Shown: piece by piece, positions 8,428-17,244 of the stretch
How positions within the stretch are numbered: the stretch's first letter is position 1
Layout of the letters: each line of letters opens with the position of its first letter
Source of the DNA: Variovorax boronicumulans
GTDB taxonomy: Bacteria > Pseudomonadota > Gammaproteobacteria > Burkholderiales > Burkholderiaceae_C
Length of the DNA stretch: 64,000 bases
Assembly: GCF_029892485.1 (NCBI RefSeq)
Contig: NZ_JARXVG010000007.1
Span: forward strand, 62,001-126,000
Reading direction: 5' to 3'
Notes under the pieces: model-generated
Told to the model about the DNA's origin: nothing
Databases searched by the model: none
Seen by the model: the letters and a program-made list of their open reading frames with translations, nothing else
Translations under genes and position numbers: made by a program

Positions 8428-9348
8428 TTAGGCGACCTGCGCCGCGGAAGGTACGTCAAACGTGCCGAGAGATAGCTCTGAATACAGTCGATGATTGAGG
8501 AGCACTTGCATGATCGTTTTCAAACTTGCGTCATTCGCGATGATTCGACCCTGCGGATCAAATTCAATGCCCCAGTTTTTTTGCGCATTCACGACGCGAA
8601 GGCGATTCATATATGCCGCATCCGCGTAATGCCCTCTTTGCTCAATGACGGCCATACGTCGTAAATGCATGGCATTTGTTCCAACATGCACCACAAGAGG
8701 CGCCACATCAACAAACAAACTCGAAAACTGGACATTCTGCTGCAAGGCACTAAATGAATTCTGATATGTGAGTTTGAAGCTCAACAACGATTCGAAAGCG
8801 CCTTTGTTTGCAATCAATACGCCGCCACCGCCAACAAAGAAATCAAAATTCTTAGCTATTGTAAGAGCTCGATCATCTACTAAGTCAAGCTGATTTGCCC
8901 CCGTCACAACCACATTAAAAAAACTCTTTGCCTTTGATGCCTTCCACGCATCTGAGACTTTTTTTACGCAATAGATAACTTGGCCGTCGGCTCGCAACCG
9001 TACAAGATATCCAATGCTATTGTCAATCTGACGAATATTTTTAATGAGATCTTCTTCGGGCGGCAAATCCACCAAAGCTTGAAGATCGGAAAAAACTGTC
9101 TCATCCTCTTGAAGATGGAGGCAACTCACCTCGTTAACTTGCGCCAACAACTCGTACTCCTCGACCTCTTCCAATCTCGCCACTGAAGAGCTCACTATCT
9201 GTCTGAGTTGCGCCGTAAGCCCTGGTGTGGTGTTCACTGCGCGCGCACTGAAGCCGCCAACAGTTCTGCGCTTAAAAACCCAAAGGGATAGCGCGGCTTG
9301 AGCTACCGGAAAATTTTGGAATAAGGCAAGAGTATTTTCTTTTGACAT
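8428..9348 (-). CDS. kwaB: Kiwa anti-phage protein KwaB (DUF4868-like)
   Basis: A 306-residue soluble protein without signal peptide or clear membrane helix. Its features match the DUF4868 family of KwaB as I remember it: an N-terminal SLWVFKRRTVGGFSARAV segment, YELLAQVNEVSCLHL, a central SFFNVVVTGANQLDLVDDRA, and KGAFESLLSFKLTYQ. In the Kiwa system KwaB acts downstream of the membrane sensor KwaA and is reported to bind DNA and block late phage replication and transcription. It begins two bases after kwaA, an operon arrangement matching known Kiwa loci. The DNA is A/T-richer than its neighbours, suggesting transfer. Alternative: an uncharacterised DUF4868 protein outside Kiwa, less likely given its partner. 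Confidence 0.8.
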   Translation of the reverse strand: MSKENTLALFQNFPVAQAALSLWVFKRRTVGGFSARAVNTTPGLTAQLRQIVSSSVARLEEVEEYELLAQVNEVSCLHLQEDETVFSDLQALVDLPPEEDLIKNIRQIDNSIGYLVRLRADGQVIYCVKKVSDAWKASKAKSFFNVVVTGANQLDLVDDRALTIAKNFDFFVGGGGVLIANKGAFESLLSFKLTYQNSFSALQQNVQFSSLFVDVAPLVVHVGTNAMHLRRMAVIEQRGHYADAAYMNRLRVVNAQKNWGIEFDPQGRIIANDASLKTIMQVLLNHRLYSELSLGTFDVPSAAQVA

Positions 9349-9350
9349 TT

Positions 9351-9938
9351 TTATTTTGGCTTGGAAAGAACATAAATTCCTTGGATAAAACAGGAACTGA
9401 GTCGCTGTTTCGGATGAACAGGCTGTCTCGACAAAGCGCGTAATTGGCGCTTATTACCTTCAATGTCCGCCCGTATCTCATAAAGCTGCCAGCCTGCCAC
9501 AAGCAAAAGGGGATTCATTAAAATTTGCCCTGATCGATAGCTGATCAAAAACATCCAGGCCAAAAACAAAATGAATCCCAATGTTTTTCCTGTGCTGCCT
9601 AGATCCAATCCCATAAAAGACACCACATAGGGAAATACGTAATTAATCAGGTCATTTGGAATCGTCTTGCTTTCCTCAATTTCCATCTCATGCTGCCCTC
9701 CAAAATAACGGAGTGCATATAAAAAGAAGATAAGGCTGAGTGCTGAAACCCCGAGAAGGGTCCAAGCAATTCCGGGATTCTCAAGTGATGGCAGCGAGCA
9801 TTTGCTCCAAAATACTATTGAGCTGCACAATGGCTGAGCCCAAGAAGTAGCCTTTACATCTTGAACCGCCAGTATTAGCGACAAGGGGAAATATGATCCC
9901 AAGAAAAGAAAAATAGCGGCGGCGAAGTTTATTTGCAT
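9351..9938 (-). CDS. kwaA: Kiwa anti-phage membrane protein KwaA
   Basis: A 195-residue integral membrane protein. Hydrophobic helices are visible at about residues 5-25, 57-78, 97-112, 117-134 and 140-155. The conserved-looking core LINYVFPYVVSFMGLDL followed by LAWMFLISYRSGQILMNPLL is what I associate with KwaA, the inner-membrane component that senses phage attachment at the envelope. It lies directly upstream of kwaB with a two-base gap. A GAGG Shine-Dalgarno precedes the ATG at 9938. Base composition is A/T-rich compared with flanking housekeeping genes. Confidence 0.75.
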   Translation of the reverse strand: MQINFAAAIFLFLGSYFPLSLILAVQDVKATSWAQPLCSSIVFWSKCSLPSLENPGIAWTLLGVSALSLIFFLYALRYFGGQHEMEIEESKTIPNDLINYVFPYVVSFMGLDLGSTGKTLGFILFLAWMFLISYRSGQILMNPLLLVAGWQLYEIRADIEGNKRQLRALSRQPVHPKQRLSSCFIQGIYVLSKPK

Positions 9939-10238
9939 ATTGCCTCACCAAGGAGGGTCTGAGGCATTAACACAGTAACCCCATATGGGGTCCTGCGATA
10001 GAGTGAAAGCTCTCTTGAGATCGTCAGAATCGGCAGAGCGACGTGCTATTCAAATCAAGTATTGCATTTGCTTTGCAGGCACGCCCTTCGCGCTGGAACT
10101 CGTCGCAGGCCTCAACGAACCGCAGTTGATGACCATCGCGAAAAGTTCGTCGGAGGCCGTTACTCGCGCTCTCTGATGCAGCTCGCTTCGATTGGCGGAG
10201 ATGCTTTAGCTCCGTCTTTTGTAGGAGTTGGATGGCTA
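9939..10238. other. Island spacer with no convincing gene
   Basis: This 300-base gap between the Kiwa promoter side and the 3' end of the restriction gene holds two short overlapping open frames on opposite strands (63 and 75 residues). Neither has a good Shine-Dalgarno or recognisable family. The minus-strand frame contains a natural-looking stretch (FRDGHQLRFVEACDEFQREG) and could be a gene remnant. Confidence 0.4.
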
Positions 10239-11438
10239 TCAAGCAGGCCAATCACAGAGCAGTTCTCCAACTCGTTCAACAGATCCATAACCCGCTTGAA
10301 TCAAGATTTCAGTGATGTCTCGTCCGCTTATGAGAACGATGGGATGTCGGTCATCCCGCACCTCTGTATAGGCCTGCCGTGCGATCACAGACGTAGTGAC
10401 CAATACGCCGAACTGACGATGCCGAATGCGCGAAATCAATCGCGCCACCTCACGTACGCCCACCGTGTTTGCCGACGCATCCCCAGAGCTAGGCCGATAG
10501 CACTTGGCCTCCAAGGCGAACTCCGCATACACGGGGTCAGCGCTCAGGCCTAACAAGTACCTCCCGATGGCATCTCGTCCGCCATCGACGCTGCCTCTGG
10601 TGATCTCGTCGATGATCACGCGCCGATCAGTCAGCTGATAAATCCGTGCCGCGAAAGACTCGAATGCAAGAGGTGAGTCTTTGAAGTGAGCCCAGACGCG
10701 CTCCAAGATTGCGGCTTTGAGCGGTGTATCTGGCGTCTGCTCGCTCTCCGTTCGGATCACTTTCGTGGGCTCGGAGGTCAACGGGTTGTACGCGCCTGAT
10801 TCAATCCAGGAGCGCCACGTACTCGGCGCGGTCGCCAACGCGACATCCTGCGAGGCAAGACTGTCGATCCACGCGCGCGGAATGGTGGCGGCGTTGAGCA
10901 CGGTAAAGACCGAGCGGTAGTTCTGGAACCGTTCGCCCGAAGTCGTCTTCCACACGGCAACCAAGTCCTCAGTCATGGGGAGGCCGGGAAAACCTGGCAC
11001 TGCCAGTCCCTTGAACTGGACAGACCTGTTGCTCTTCGCTGTGGGGCACTTAGCGAAGACGAAGAACGGCGGGACTTGCGATCTCTTCGCCGCATCCCCA
11101 TGCGCGTTCTCGAAGACCGCTTTCAAGATGAGATTGCCGCGACGCGTCGTGTCATGAAGGTCGTGGCCCGGCGTCCGGTTGTCACCGTAATACACGAACT
11201 GACCTGTGTTCAAGTCCAGGCGGTCCGGCCAGCCCCCTTCTTCGCCGCTCGAGTAGAGAACGACGAACTTCTTCTTTGCACCCGCACCAGATGCGCGAAA
11301 GCCGCCTTGGTTGCCCGCGCCCGGCAACAGCCTAGCGATGGGGTCACTGCCTGTGTTGCGAGCGCTACCGCCTTCATAGATCGCATCCACCACGAGGTCG
11401 GCAGTTGGTAGGTCCTCGAAGCTGAATATGCGGGTCAT
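10239..11438 (-). CDS. Restriction endonuclease with AspBHI-like N-terminus and Mrr-like nuclease domain
   Basis: About 399 residues from the ATG at 11438 (MTRIFSFEDLP); the frame is open further upstream but without family-like sequence. The N-terminal half, with YSSGEEGGWPDRLDLNTGQF and YYGDNRTPGHDLHDT, resembles the DNA-recognition region of AspBHI-type enzymes, which cut DNA containing modified cytosine. The C-terminal half is a PD-(D/E)XK fold of the Mrr type: GGRDAIG with Asp289, then Glu310-Ala-Lys312 in FALEAKCY, and a following helix VGVREVARLISRIRHRQ. No methyltransferase gene is adjacent, which fits a modification-dependent (type IV-like) enzyme that needs no protecting methylase. 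It is transcribed away from the mazG-like gene. Confidence 0.72.
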   Translation of the reverse strand: MTRIFSFEDLPTADLVVDAIYEGGSARNTGSDPIARLLPGAGNQGGFRASGAGAKKKFVVLYSSGEEGGWPDRLDLNTGQFVYYGDNRTPGHDLHDTTRRGNLILKAVFENAHGDAAKRSQVPPFFVFAKCPTAKSNRSVQFKGLAVPGFPGLPMTEDLVAVWKTTSGERFQNYRSVFTVLNAATIPRAWIDSLASQDVALATAPSTWRSWIESGAYNPLTSEPTKVIRTESEQTPDTPLKAAILERVWAHFKDSPLAFESFAARIYQLTDRRVIIDEITRGSVDGGRDAIGRYLLGLSADPVYAEFALEAKCYRPSSGDASANTVGVREVARLISRIRHRQFGVLVTTSVIARQAYTEVRDDRHPIVLISGRDITEILIQAGYGSVERVGELLCDWPA

Positions 11439-11682
11439 GGTCAAGGCGGAGGTCAAAACGGCTGCCGTAGCAGGTTCGGCAAGCCTTATCAGGACCATTG
11501 CTCGCGATATGCCTGCTGGCATTGGATTTAACAATCTTGACCGATTTCGGGCCACGATCCATTTTTTCTCAGAGGGGAGACTGCTGATTGCGCTTTGGCG
11601 CTAGATACACTTGTTTCATGAAATCCAGTCTGAACCTTCGCTCTCTGCACCGCGCAGGCTTGGGAAAACCGGGGGCGCCCAC

Positions 11683-12096
11683 GTGACCGAGAAACAGGAT
11701 TCAGGGCAAGGCGCCTCACTCGTAGACGTCACTCGACTCGCCGCGAAGCTCGATCAATTCGCCACCGAGCGCGACTGGGCGCAGTTCCACTCACCCAAGA
11801 ATTTGGTGATGGCCTTGACCGGCGAAGTCGGCGAACTGAACGAGATCTTTCAATGGATGTCCGAGGCCGCTTCCAAGGAGGTGGGCCGAGACGCTCAAAC
11901 CGCAAAGGCCGTGCAAGACGAGCTTGCGGATGTTCTGCTCTACCTCGTGCGCCTCTCCTCGGTCTTGGGCGTAGACCTCGATGCCGCGGTCCAGCAGAAG
12001 CTGAAGGACAACGCCATGCGCTACCCCGCAGACAAGGTCCGGGGCAGCAGCAAGAAGCACAGCCAGCCTGCAGTTGGCGAATCTGAGAAGGACTGA
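11683..12096 (+). CDS. MazG-like nucleotide pyrophosphohydrolase
   Basis: About 137 residues, one all-alpha NTP pyrophosphatase domain of the MazG/RS21-C6 (dCTPase-like) type. The metal-binding signature is present as GEVGE (two Glu) and, 28 residues later, DELADVLLYLVRL (Glu and Asp). The likely start is GTG at 11683 (VTEKQDSGQG); an upstream TTG at 11611 would add 24 residues that do not look like the family. Such enzymes hydrolyse (d)NTPs to monophosphates and PPi. The next gene starts one base after its stop, so the two are coupled. In a defence island the role may be nucleotide depletion or removal of a modified nucleotide; this is inference. Confidence 0.8.
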   Translation: MTEKQDSGQGASLVDVTRLAAKLDQFATERDWAQFHSPKNLVMALTGEVGELNEIFQWMSEAASKEVGRDAQTAKAVQDELADVLLYLVRLSSVLGVDLDAAVQQKLKDNAMRYPADKVRGSSKKHSQPAVGESEKD

Positions 12097-12097
12097 C

Positions 12098-13975
12098 GTG
12101 ATCGTCTACGAGGCCGACAAGAAGCAATTTCTCAGCGACAACAACGACCGAGACATCGAAGACGTCATCCTCGCCAAGTACTTCAGCGCCACCGGCCGCA
12201 AGGTGCCTGCGGCGGAGATGAGGTCGTGGAGGGATTCGCTGGGCTACATGTCGCGGGTCCTCAGCGATTCGGAAATCCCGAACGACGTGGGCGTCGCCGT
12301 CGAGCTTCATATCCCGCAAAGCTCTAAGCGCATCGACATCAGCCTGACCGGGCGAGGTCACGACGAGTCGAAAAACGTCGTGATCGTGGAGCTCAAGCAA
12401 TGGGACAAGGTGAAGTCTTCGACCAAGGACGCACTGGTCAGCACCTATCTCGGCGGAGGGCACCGAGAGGTCGTTCATCCCTCGTACCAAGCCTGGTCCT
12501 ATGCCTCGTTGATGGAGGGCTTCAACGAAGCGGTCTACTCCGGCGGCATCTCGGTTCAAGCCTGCGCGTACCTACACAACTACGAGCGCGATGGCGTCAT
12601 CGATTCAGACCACTACGCCGGCTACATCGCGAAGGCGCCGCTGTTCCTTCGGGGCGAGACCGAGCGGGGCTTGCTGCGCAACTTCATCAAGCAGCACATC
12701 AAGTTCGGCGACCCGAGCGTGCTCTATGAGTTGGCGAACGGCCGCATCAGGCCGTCGAAGGCGCTCAGCGAAAGCCTCGCTGGTTTGCTCAAGGGCAATG
12801 CAGAGTTCATCTTGATCGATGACCAGAAAGAGGTCTACGAGAACATCCTGGCCGCAGGTCGAGCCGCATCGAGCGCGAGCCCAAAGGTGGTGATCGTCGA
12901 AGGCGGGCCGGGGACTGGCAAGACGGTTCTCGCCATCAATGCACTCGTCGCCTTGATGGGCGCGGGCTTGAACTGCAAGTACGTTTCAAAGAACGCAGCG
13001 CCGCGGCGCGTGTACGAAACCAAGCTAGCCGGCACGATGACGCGCACGCATTACTCCAACCTCTTCACGGGCTCCGGTGGATTCATCGACACGCCGAACG
13101 ACCAGTTCGACGTGCTCATCGTGGACGAGGCCCATCGCTTGAACGAGAAGAGCGGCTTGTACGGCAACCTCGGCGAGAACCAGGTCAAGGAACTCATCGC
13201 CGCCGCCAAGTGCACGGTGTTCTTCATCGATGAGGATCAGCGCGTGACGCTGAGCGACATCGGCACCAAGAAGACAATTCGCGACTTCGGCATCGACAAG
13301 GGCGCGGAGGTGTCGGAGCACGAACTGGCCTCTCAGTTCAGGTGCAGCGGCTCGGACGGCTACATCGCGTGGCTGGACGACACGCTTGACGTGCGAACGA
13401 CAGCGAACAAGACGCTCACTCCGGCCGAGTTCGACTTCAAGGTATTCGGCACGCCCGACGAGCTTCATGCATCGATCGCAGCGAAGAACACATCGGGCAC
13501 CGCACGCGTCGTGGCCGGCTATTGCTGGCCGTGGACCAGCAAGAAAGACCCGAAGGCGTTCGACATCGTCATCGGTGACTACCGCAAGCGTTGGAACCTT
13601 GATGTGGACGGCAGCTTGTGGATCATCGCGCCCAACTCGATCAACGAAGTCGGCTGCATTCACACCTGCCAAGGGCTGGAAGTCGACTACATCGGGGTGA
13701 TCATCGGGCCGGACCTGATCGTGCGTGACGGCTGCGTCAAGACCGTTCCATCGGCGCGAGACCGGTACGACAAGACGTTGCGTGGCTACAAGGTTCGGTT
13801 CAAGGCCGATCCCAAAAAGGCCGCTGCAGAGGCCGAGCTCATCATCAAGAACACCTATCGCACGTTGATGACGCGAGGCATGAAGGGGTGCTACGTCTAC
13901 TGCAGCGACGAAGAGACCGCTGCTTACTTTCGCGCCCGGCTGTCACCCGGTGCGGTCGCTGCGGGCGGGCCATGA
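12098..13975 (+). CDS. PD-(D/E)XK nuclease fused to DUF2075 ATPase/helicase-like domain
   Basis: About 625 residues. The N-terminal region has a nuclease-like pattern: RIDISLTG with Asp80 and, 18 residues on, VVIVELKQW with Glu98 and Lys100. From about 240 onward it is a P-loop NTPase of the DUF2075 group (superfamily 1-like, related to Schlafen group 3 helicase domains): Walker A GGPGTGKT at 269-276, Walker B LIVDEAHR at 340-347, a Q/R motif SQFRCSG, and the late motif CIHTCQGLEVDYIGVI. The GTG start at 12098 follows an AAGGA Shine-Dalgarno; the TTG at 12074 is inside the previous gene. Pairing with a MazG-like protein suggests a two-gene defence unit. Its mechanism is unknown to me. Confidence 0.8.
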   Translation: MIVYEADKKQFLSDNNDRDIEDVILAKYFSATGRKVPAAEMRSWRDSLGYMSRVLSDSEIPNDVGVAVELHIPQSSKRIDISLTGRGHDESKNVVIVELKQWDKVKSSTKDALVSTYLGGGHREVVHPSYQAWSYASLMEGFNEAVYSGGISVQACAYLHNYERDGVIDSDHYAGYIAKAPLFLRGETERGLLRNFIKQHIKFGDPSVLYELANGRIRPSKALSESLAGLLKGNAEFILIDDQKEVYENILAAGRAASSASPKVVIVEGGPGTGKTVLAINALVALMGAGLNCKYVSKNAAPRRVYETKLAGTMTRTHYSNLFTGSGGFIDTPNDQFDVLIVDEAHRLNEKSGLYGNLGENQVKELIAAAKCTVFFIDEDQRVTLSDIGTKKTIRDFGIDKGAEVSEHELASQFRCSGSDGYIAWLDDTLDVRTTANKTLTPAEFDFKVFGTPDELHASIAAKNTSGTARVVAGYCWPWTSKKDPKAFDIVIGDYRKRWNLDVDGSLWIIAPNSINEVGCIHTCQGLEVDYIGVIIGPDLIVRDGCVKTVPSARDRYDKTLRGYKVRFKADPKKAAAEAELIIKNTYRTLMTRGMKGCYVYCSDEETAAYFRARLSPGAVAAGGP

Positions 13976-14013
13976 GGATTGGCGGTGAGCTGTGACGCCC
14001 ACCGGCCGACGAC

Positions 14014-14286
14014 TCAGGCCTTCTGCTGATCCATCGCGTGGAGTCTCTTCAGGAGTTCTTGCAAGAGCCGGGCGATGTCATCCGCCAGATCGGCCGCAAT
14101 CCACATGATGTTGCCCCGATGCCGCGCCCCGATCGAATCGAACAACTCCTGCTCGTCCCCGTAGCAGCAGTTCAGCAGAGACCGCAATTGGGTCAACTTG
14201 TTCTCAAGAATGTCGACAGCATCCTGCTGGTCGGTTGCGTCGTGGGAAGTGGGCGAGTTTTGCCCGGCGATAATTCGATCAGCCAT
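14014..14286 (-). CDS. Small hypothetical protein
   Basis: About 90 residues from ATG 14286 (MADRIIAGQNSPTSHDATDQ), preceded by AGGAG with a rather long spacing; a GTG at 14316 is also possible. The sequence is predicted mostly helical, with a leucine-rich segment (DILENKLTQLRSLLNCCYG) and a second helix (MWIAADLADDIARLLQELLKRL). I recognise no family. It is convergent with the DUF2075 gene and marks the outer edge of the island. Confidence 0.55.
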   Translation of the reverse strand: MADRIIAGQNSPTSHDATDQQDAVDILENKLTQLRSLLNCCYGDEQELFDSIGARHRGNIMWIAADLADDIARLLQELLKRLHAMDQQKA

Positions 14287-14567
14287 TTGATGTGCGCTCC
14301 TGCCAAGTTGTTGCACGTTGATTGGTCAGACGGCCATGGTGTTAGCGCACCTTGGCCGTCGCCTTTTCTGCCTCACATCGACATCGCTGCGGTGTGCATT
14401 TCGATGTGCCGCCGTGAGGCGCGGCGGTCGACAAATATAAGAACAGAAGCGCTTCAACAGCGCGCTCGCGCGCCGAACAAATCGCGCATCGAGCCAACTT
14501 TGCCCACATCGGCAAACCAAAACAAAATGGCCTTCTGTCGCGGCATCCGTCACGGCCATCCACCGAC

Positions 14568-16010
14568 ATGCAAGACCCACTCATGACACCGGCCGCCGCC
14601 GCGCCCCGCAGCCGGCGCATCGCCTTCCTCGTCGCCGCCGCGTTCTTCATGGAGAACCTCGACGCCACCGTCATCACCACCGCGGTGCCGGCCATGGCGC
14701 AGAGCTTCGGCGTGGCGCCGGTGGCGCTGTCCATCGGCATCAGCGCCTACCTGCTGGCGCTGGCGGTGTTCATTCCGGTGAGCGGCTGGGTGGCCGACCG
14801 GTTCGGTGCGCGCCAGGTGTTCGCGGGCGCGATCCTCGTCTTCACGCTGGCCTCGGTGGCCTGCGGCCTCGCGCAGAGCCTGCCGATGTTCGTGGCGGCG
14901 CGCATCCTGCAGGGCATCGGCGGGGCGCTGATGGTGCCGGTGGGTCGGCTGGTGGTGCTGCGCAGCACGCCCAAGAGCGGGCTCGTGAAAGCCATTGCCA
15001 CCATCACCTGGCCCGGGCTGGTCGCGCCGATCCTGGGCCCGCCGCTGGGCGGCTGGATCGCCAGCGCGTGGACCTGGCACTGGATCTTCTTTCTCAACGT
15101 GCCGCTGGGCGCCGTGGCGCTGGTGCTGGCCCTGCGCTGGATCGACGGCGCACCGGGGCAGCGGCGGCCGTTCGACTGGCCCGGCTTCGTTGCCAGCGGC
15201 GCGGGTCTTGCCGCGCTGATGTATGGGCTCGACCTGCTGAGCCACACCGCGATCGACTGGCCCCAGGCGCTGGCCTTCGTGGCGGGTGGAGCGTGTTCGC
15301 TCGCGTGGGCGCTGTGGCACCTGCGGCGCGCGAGCCATCCGCTGGTCGACCTGTCGGCTTTCGGCGTGCAGACCTTCCGGGTGTCGGTGTTCGGTGGGTC
15401 GCTGTTTCGGGTGGCGATCAGCACGGCGCCGTTTCTGCTGCCGCTGATGTTCCAGCTGGCCTTCGGCTTCAGCATGGTCGCCTCGGGCTTCATGATGCTG
15501 GCGCTGTTCGCGGGCAACCTGGGCATGAAGCCGGCCACGAGCTGGGTGATGCGGCGCCTCCGCTTTCGCGGCACGCTGGTGGTCAACGGCGTGCTGATGG
15601 CGCTGGGGTTCGTGGCCTGTGCGGCGCTGTCACCGGACACGCCGCGCGCGGTGATGGCCGCGGTGATGGTGGTGGGCGGCATGTGCCGCTCGATGCAGTT
15701 CACGGCCTTCAACACGCTCGCCTTTTGCGACACCACGCCCGCGCAGACCAGCAGCGCGACCACGCTGTTCAGCATGTTCCAGCAGTTGAGCGCGGGCATC
15801 GGCATCGCGTTCGGCGCGATCGCGCTGAGCGTGGCCGAACGCTTCACGGGGCACGCCGGCCATCCGGGCGTGGCGGACTTTCGCATTGCGCTGGGGTTGG
15901 TGGCGGCGTTGGCACTGCTGGCGCTGATCGACGCGGCGGGCCTGCCGCGCGATGCGGGCGCGCGTGTGAGCGGGCACCGTGGCGCTGCTGCGCCGCAGGC
16001 TTCGCGGTGA
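14568..16010 (+). CDS. DHA2-family MFS multidrug exporter
   Basis: A 480-residue inner-membrane protein with about 14 hydrophobic segments, the DHA2 (EmrB/QacA) layout. Motif D1 is seen as ENLDATVITTAVPAM after the first helix, motif A as GWVADRFGARQVF after helix 2, and motif C-like glycine/proline-rich sequence as PGLVAPILGPPLGGW in helix 5. These are proton-antiporters exporting lipophilic compounds; the substrate is unknown. An alternative start is the second methionine (14583). It has no adaptor (EmrA) or regulator next to it. The 250 bases upstream contain no recognisable gene. Confidence 0.88.
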   Translation: MQDPLMTPAAAAPRSRRIAFLVAAAFFMENLDATVITTAVPAMAQSFGVAPVALSIGISAYLLALAVFIPVSGWVADRFGARQVFAGAILVFTLASVACGLAQSLPMFVAARILQGIGGALMVPVGRLVVLRSTPKSGLVKAIATITWPGLVAPILGPPLGGWIASAWTWHWIFFLNVPLGAVALVLALRWIDGAPGQRRPFDWPGFVASGAGLAALMYGLDLLSHTAIDWPQALAFVAGGACSLAWALWHLRRASHPLVDLSAFGVQTFRVSVFGGSLFRVAISTAPFLLPLMFQLAFGFSMVASGFMMLALFAGNLGMKPATSWVMRRLRFRGTLVVNGVLMALGFVACAALSPDTPRAVMAAVMVVGGMCRSMQFTAFNTLAFCDTTPAQTSSATTLFSMFQQLSAGIGIAFGAIALSVAERFTGHAGHPGVADFRIALGLVAALALLALIDAAGLPRDAGARVSGHRGAAAPQASR

Positions 16011-16123
16011 ACGCCTGCTTGCGGCCGGACCTTGGCGAGCGGGCTGGCTGCAAACTGCGCTGACTGCGTCTGCCGAGCCCTTCCGCTCACCCGTTTGCCC
16101 ATCACCCATCTTCCGGAGTCCGC

Positions 16124-17086
16124 ATGGCGTCTTCATCAACTTCCACCGCTGCACCGCATCCGCACTACGACCGCCTGATCGCCGCCGCCCGCGCCCTCCC
16201 CCCGCTGCGCGTTGCGGTGGTGCACCCGGCCAACGCGCTGTCGCTCGAAGCGGCGCTGGCTTCGGCCGCGCTGGGCCTCATCGCCCCGGTGCTCGTCGGC
16301 CCGCGCGCGAAGATCGAGGCGGCGGCGCAGGAGGCCGGGGCGAGCATTGCGCACCTCGCCATCGTCGATGCGCCGCACAGCCACGCCGCAGCCGACGCGG
16401 CGGTGGCCATGGCCTTGCGCGGCGAGGTCGATGCGTTGATGAAGGGGAGCCTGCACACCGACGAGCTGATGGGCGCGGTGGTGCGGCGCGAGGGAGGCCT
16501 TCGAACTTCGCGGCGCATCAGTCACTGCTTCGTGATGGACATTCCGGGCCACCCGCAGCCGCTGATCATTTCGGACGCGGCGATCAACATCGCGCCCACG
16601 CTCGAAGAGAAGGTCGACATCGTGCAGAACGCCATCGACCTGGCGCATGCGCTGCTGATGCCGGCCGTGCGGGTGGCGATTCTCTCGGCCACCGAAACGG
16701 TGAACGCCAAGGTGCCCTCCACGCTCGACGCCGCCGTGCTCTGCAAGATGGCCGACCGCGGCCAGATCACCGGCGCGCAGCTCGATGGCCCGCTCGCGCT
16801 GGACAACGCCATCGACGCGGAGGCCGCGCGCATCAAGGGCATCGTCTCGCCGGTGGCCGGCCGCGCGAACGTGCTGATCGTGCCCGACCTGGACGCGGGC
16901 AACATGCTCGCCAAGAGCCTCACCTTTCTGGGCGGCGCCTATGCGGCGGGCATCGTGCTGGGCACGAAGGTGCCGGTGATCCTGACGAGCCGCGCGGATT
17001 CGGAATCGGCGCGGCTGGCGTCTTGTGCAGTGGCTTCGATGCTGGCGAAGGCGGGGCGGGAGCGGACGATCAAGGCGGTCGGATAA
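16124..17086 (+). CDS. Phosphate acetyl/butyryltransferase (PTA_PTB family)
   Basis: A 320-residue acyltransferase that exchanges phosphate and CoA on an acyl group (acetyl-CoA or butyryl-CoA). Family features include PVLVGPRAKIE near the N-terminus, DALMKGSLHT, SDAAINIAPTLEEKVDI, VAILSATETVNAKVPST and LIVPDLDAGNMLAKSLTFLG. The start ATG 16124 has CGGAG upstream. It is a single-domain protein, shorter than E. coli Pta and often annotated as bifunctional enoyl-CoA hydratase/phosphate acetyltransferase; the hydratase part is absent here. It could turn acetyl phosphate from Xsc into acetyl-CoA, but it is 24 kb from xsc, so that link is speculative. Confidence 0.85.
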   Translation: MASSSTSTAAPHPHYDRLIAAARALPPLRVAVVHPANALSLEAALASAALGLIAPVLVGPRAKIEAAAQEAGASIAHLAIVDAPHSHAAADAAVAMALRGEVDALMKGSLHTDELMGAVVRREGGLRTSRRISHCFVMDIPGHPQPLIISDAAINIAPTLEEKVDIVQNAIDLAHALLMPAVRVAILSATETVNAKVPSTLDAAVLCKMADRGQITGAQLDGPLALDNAIDAEAARIKGIVSPVAGRANVLIVPDLDAGNMLAKSLTFLGGAYAAGIVLGTKVPVILTSRADSESARLASCAVASMLAKAGRERTIKAVG

Positions 17087-17154
17087 AGGCCCGTATCGAC
17101 GTCGTTCCAAGAGCGAGCGCAAGCGCTGGAATCGCTCGAAGTTGCAAATTACAG

Positions 17155-17194
17155 ACAAAAAGTGTTTCAGTAATGTAAGTAACACTACTTTTGT
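17155..17194. promoter_or_regulatory. Imperfect inverted repeat upstream of the secreted metalloprotease gene
   Basis: ACAAAAAGTGTT (17155-17166) is mirrored by AACACTACTTTTGT (17181-17194) across a 14-base A/T-rich spacer, within a locally A/T-rich promoter-like region starting about 50 bases before the gene. It could be an operator or part of the promoter; no regulator can be assigned. Confidence 0.4.
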
Positions 17195-17244
17195 TCGCTT
17201 GTAAACCACTAAACTTACACTTTTGAAACAAGTTTACGTGGTCA

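Noticed and set aside
9985..10251. Short open frames on both strands between kwaA and the restriction gene
   Set aside because: No start signals or family resemblance; described as a possible remnant only.
8092..14600. Search for a duplicated tRNA-Thr 3' end as the right attachment site of an integrated element
   Set aside because: No copy of the T-arm and acceptor sequence was found downstream and there is no integrase gene, so no integrative element is claimed.
16124..17086. The phosphate acetyl/butyryltransferase as a member of the sulfonate pathway
   Set aside because: It is 24 kb from xsc, on the other side of two islands, and xsc already has ackA next to it; a link is possible but unsupported.
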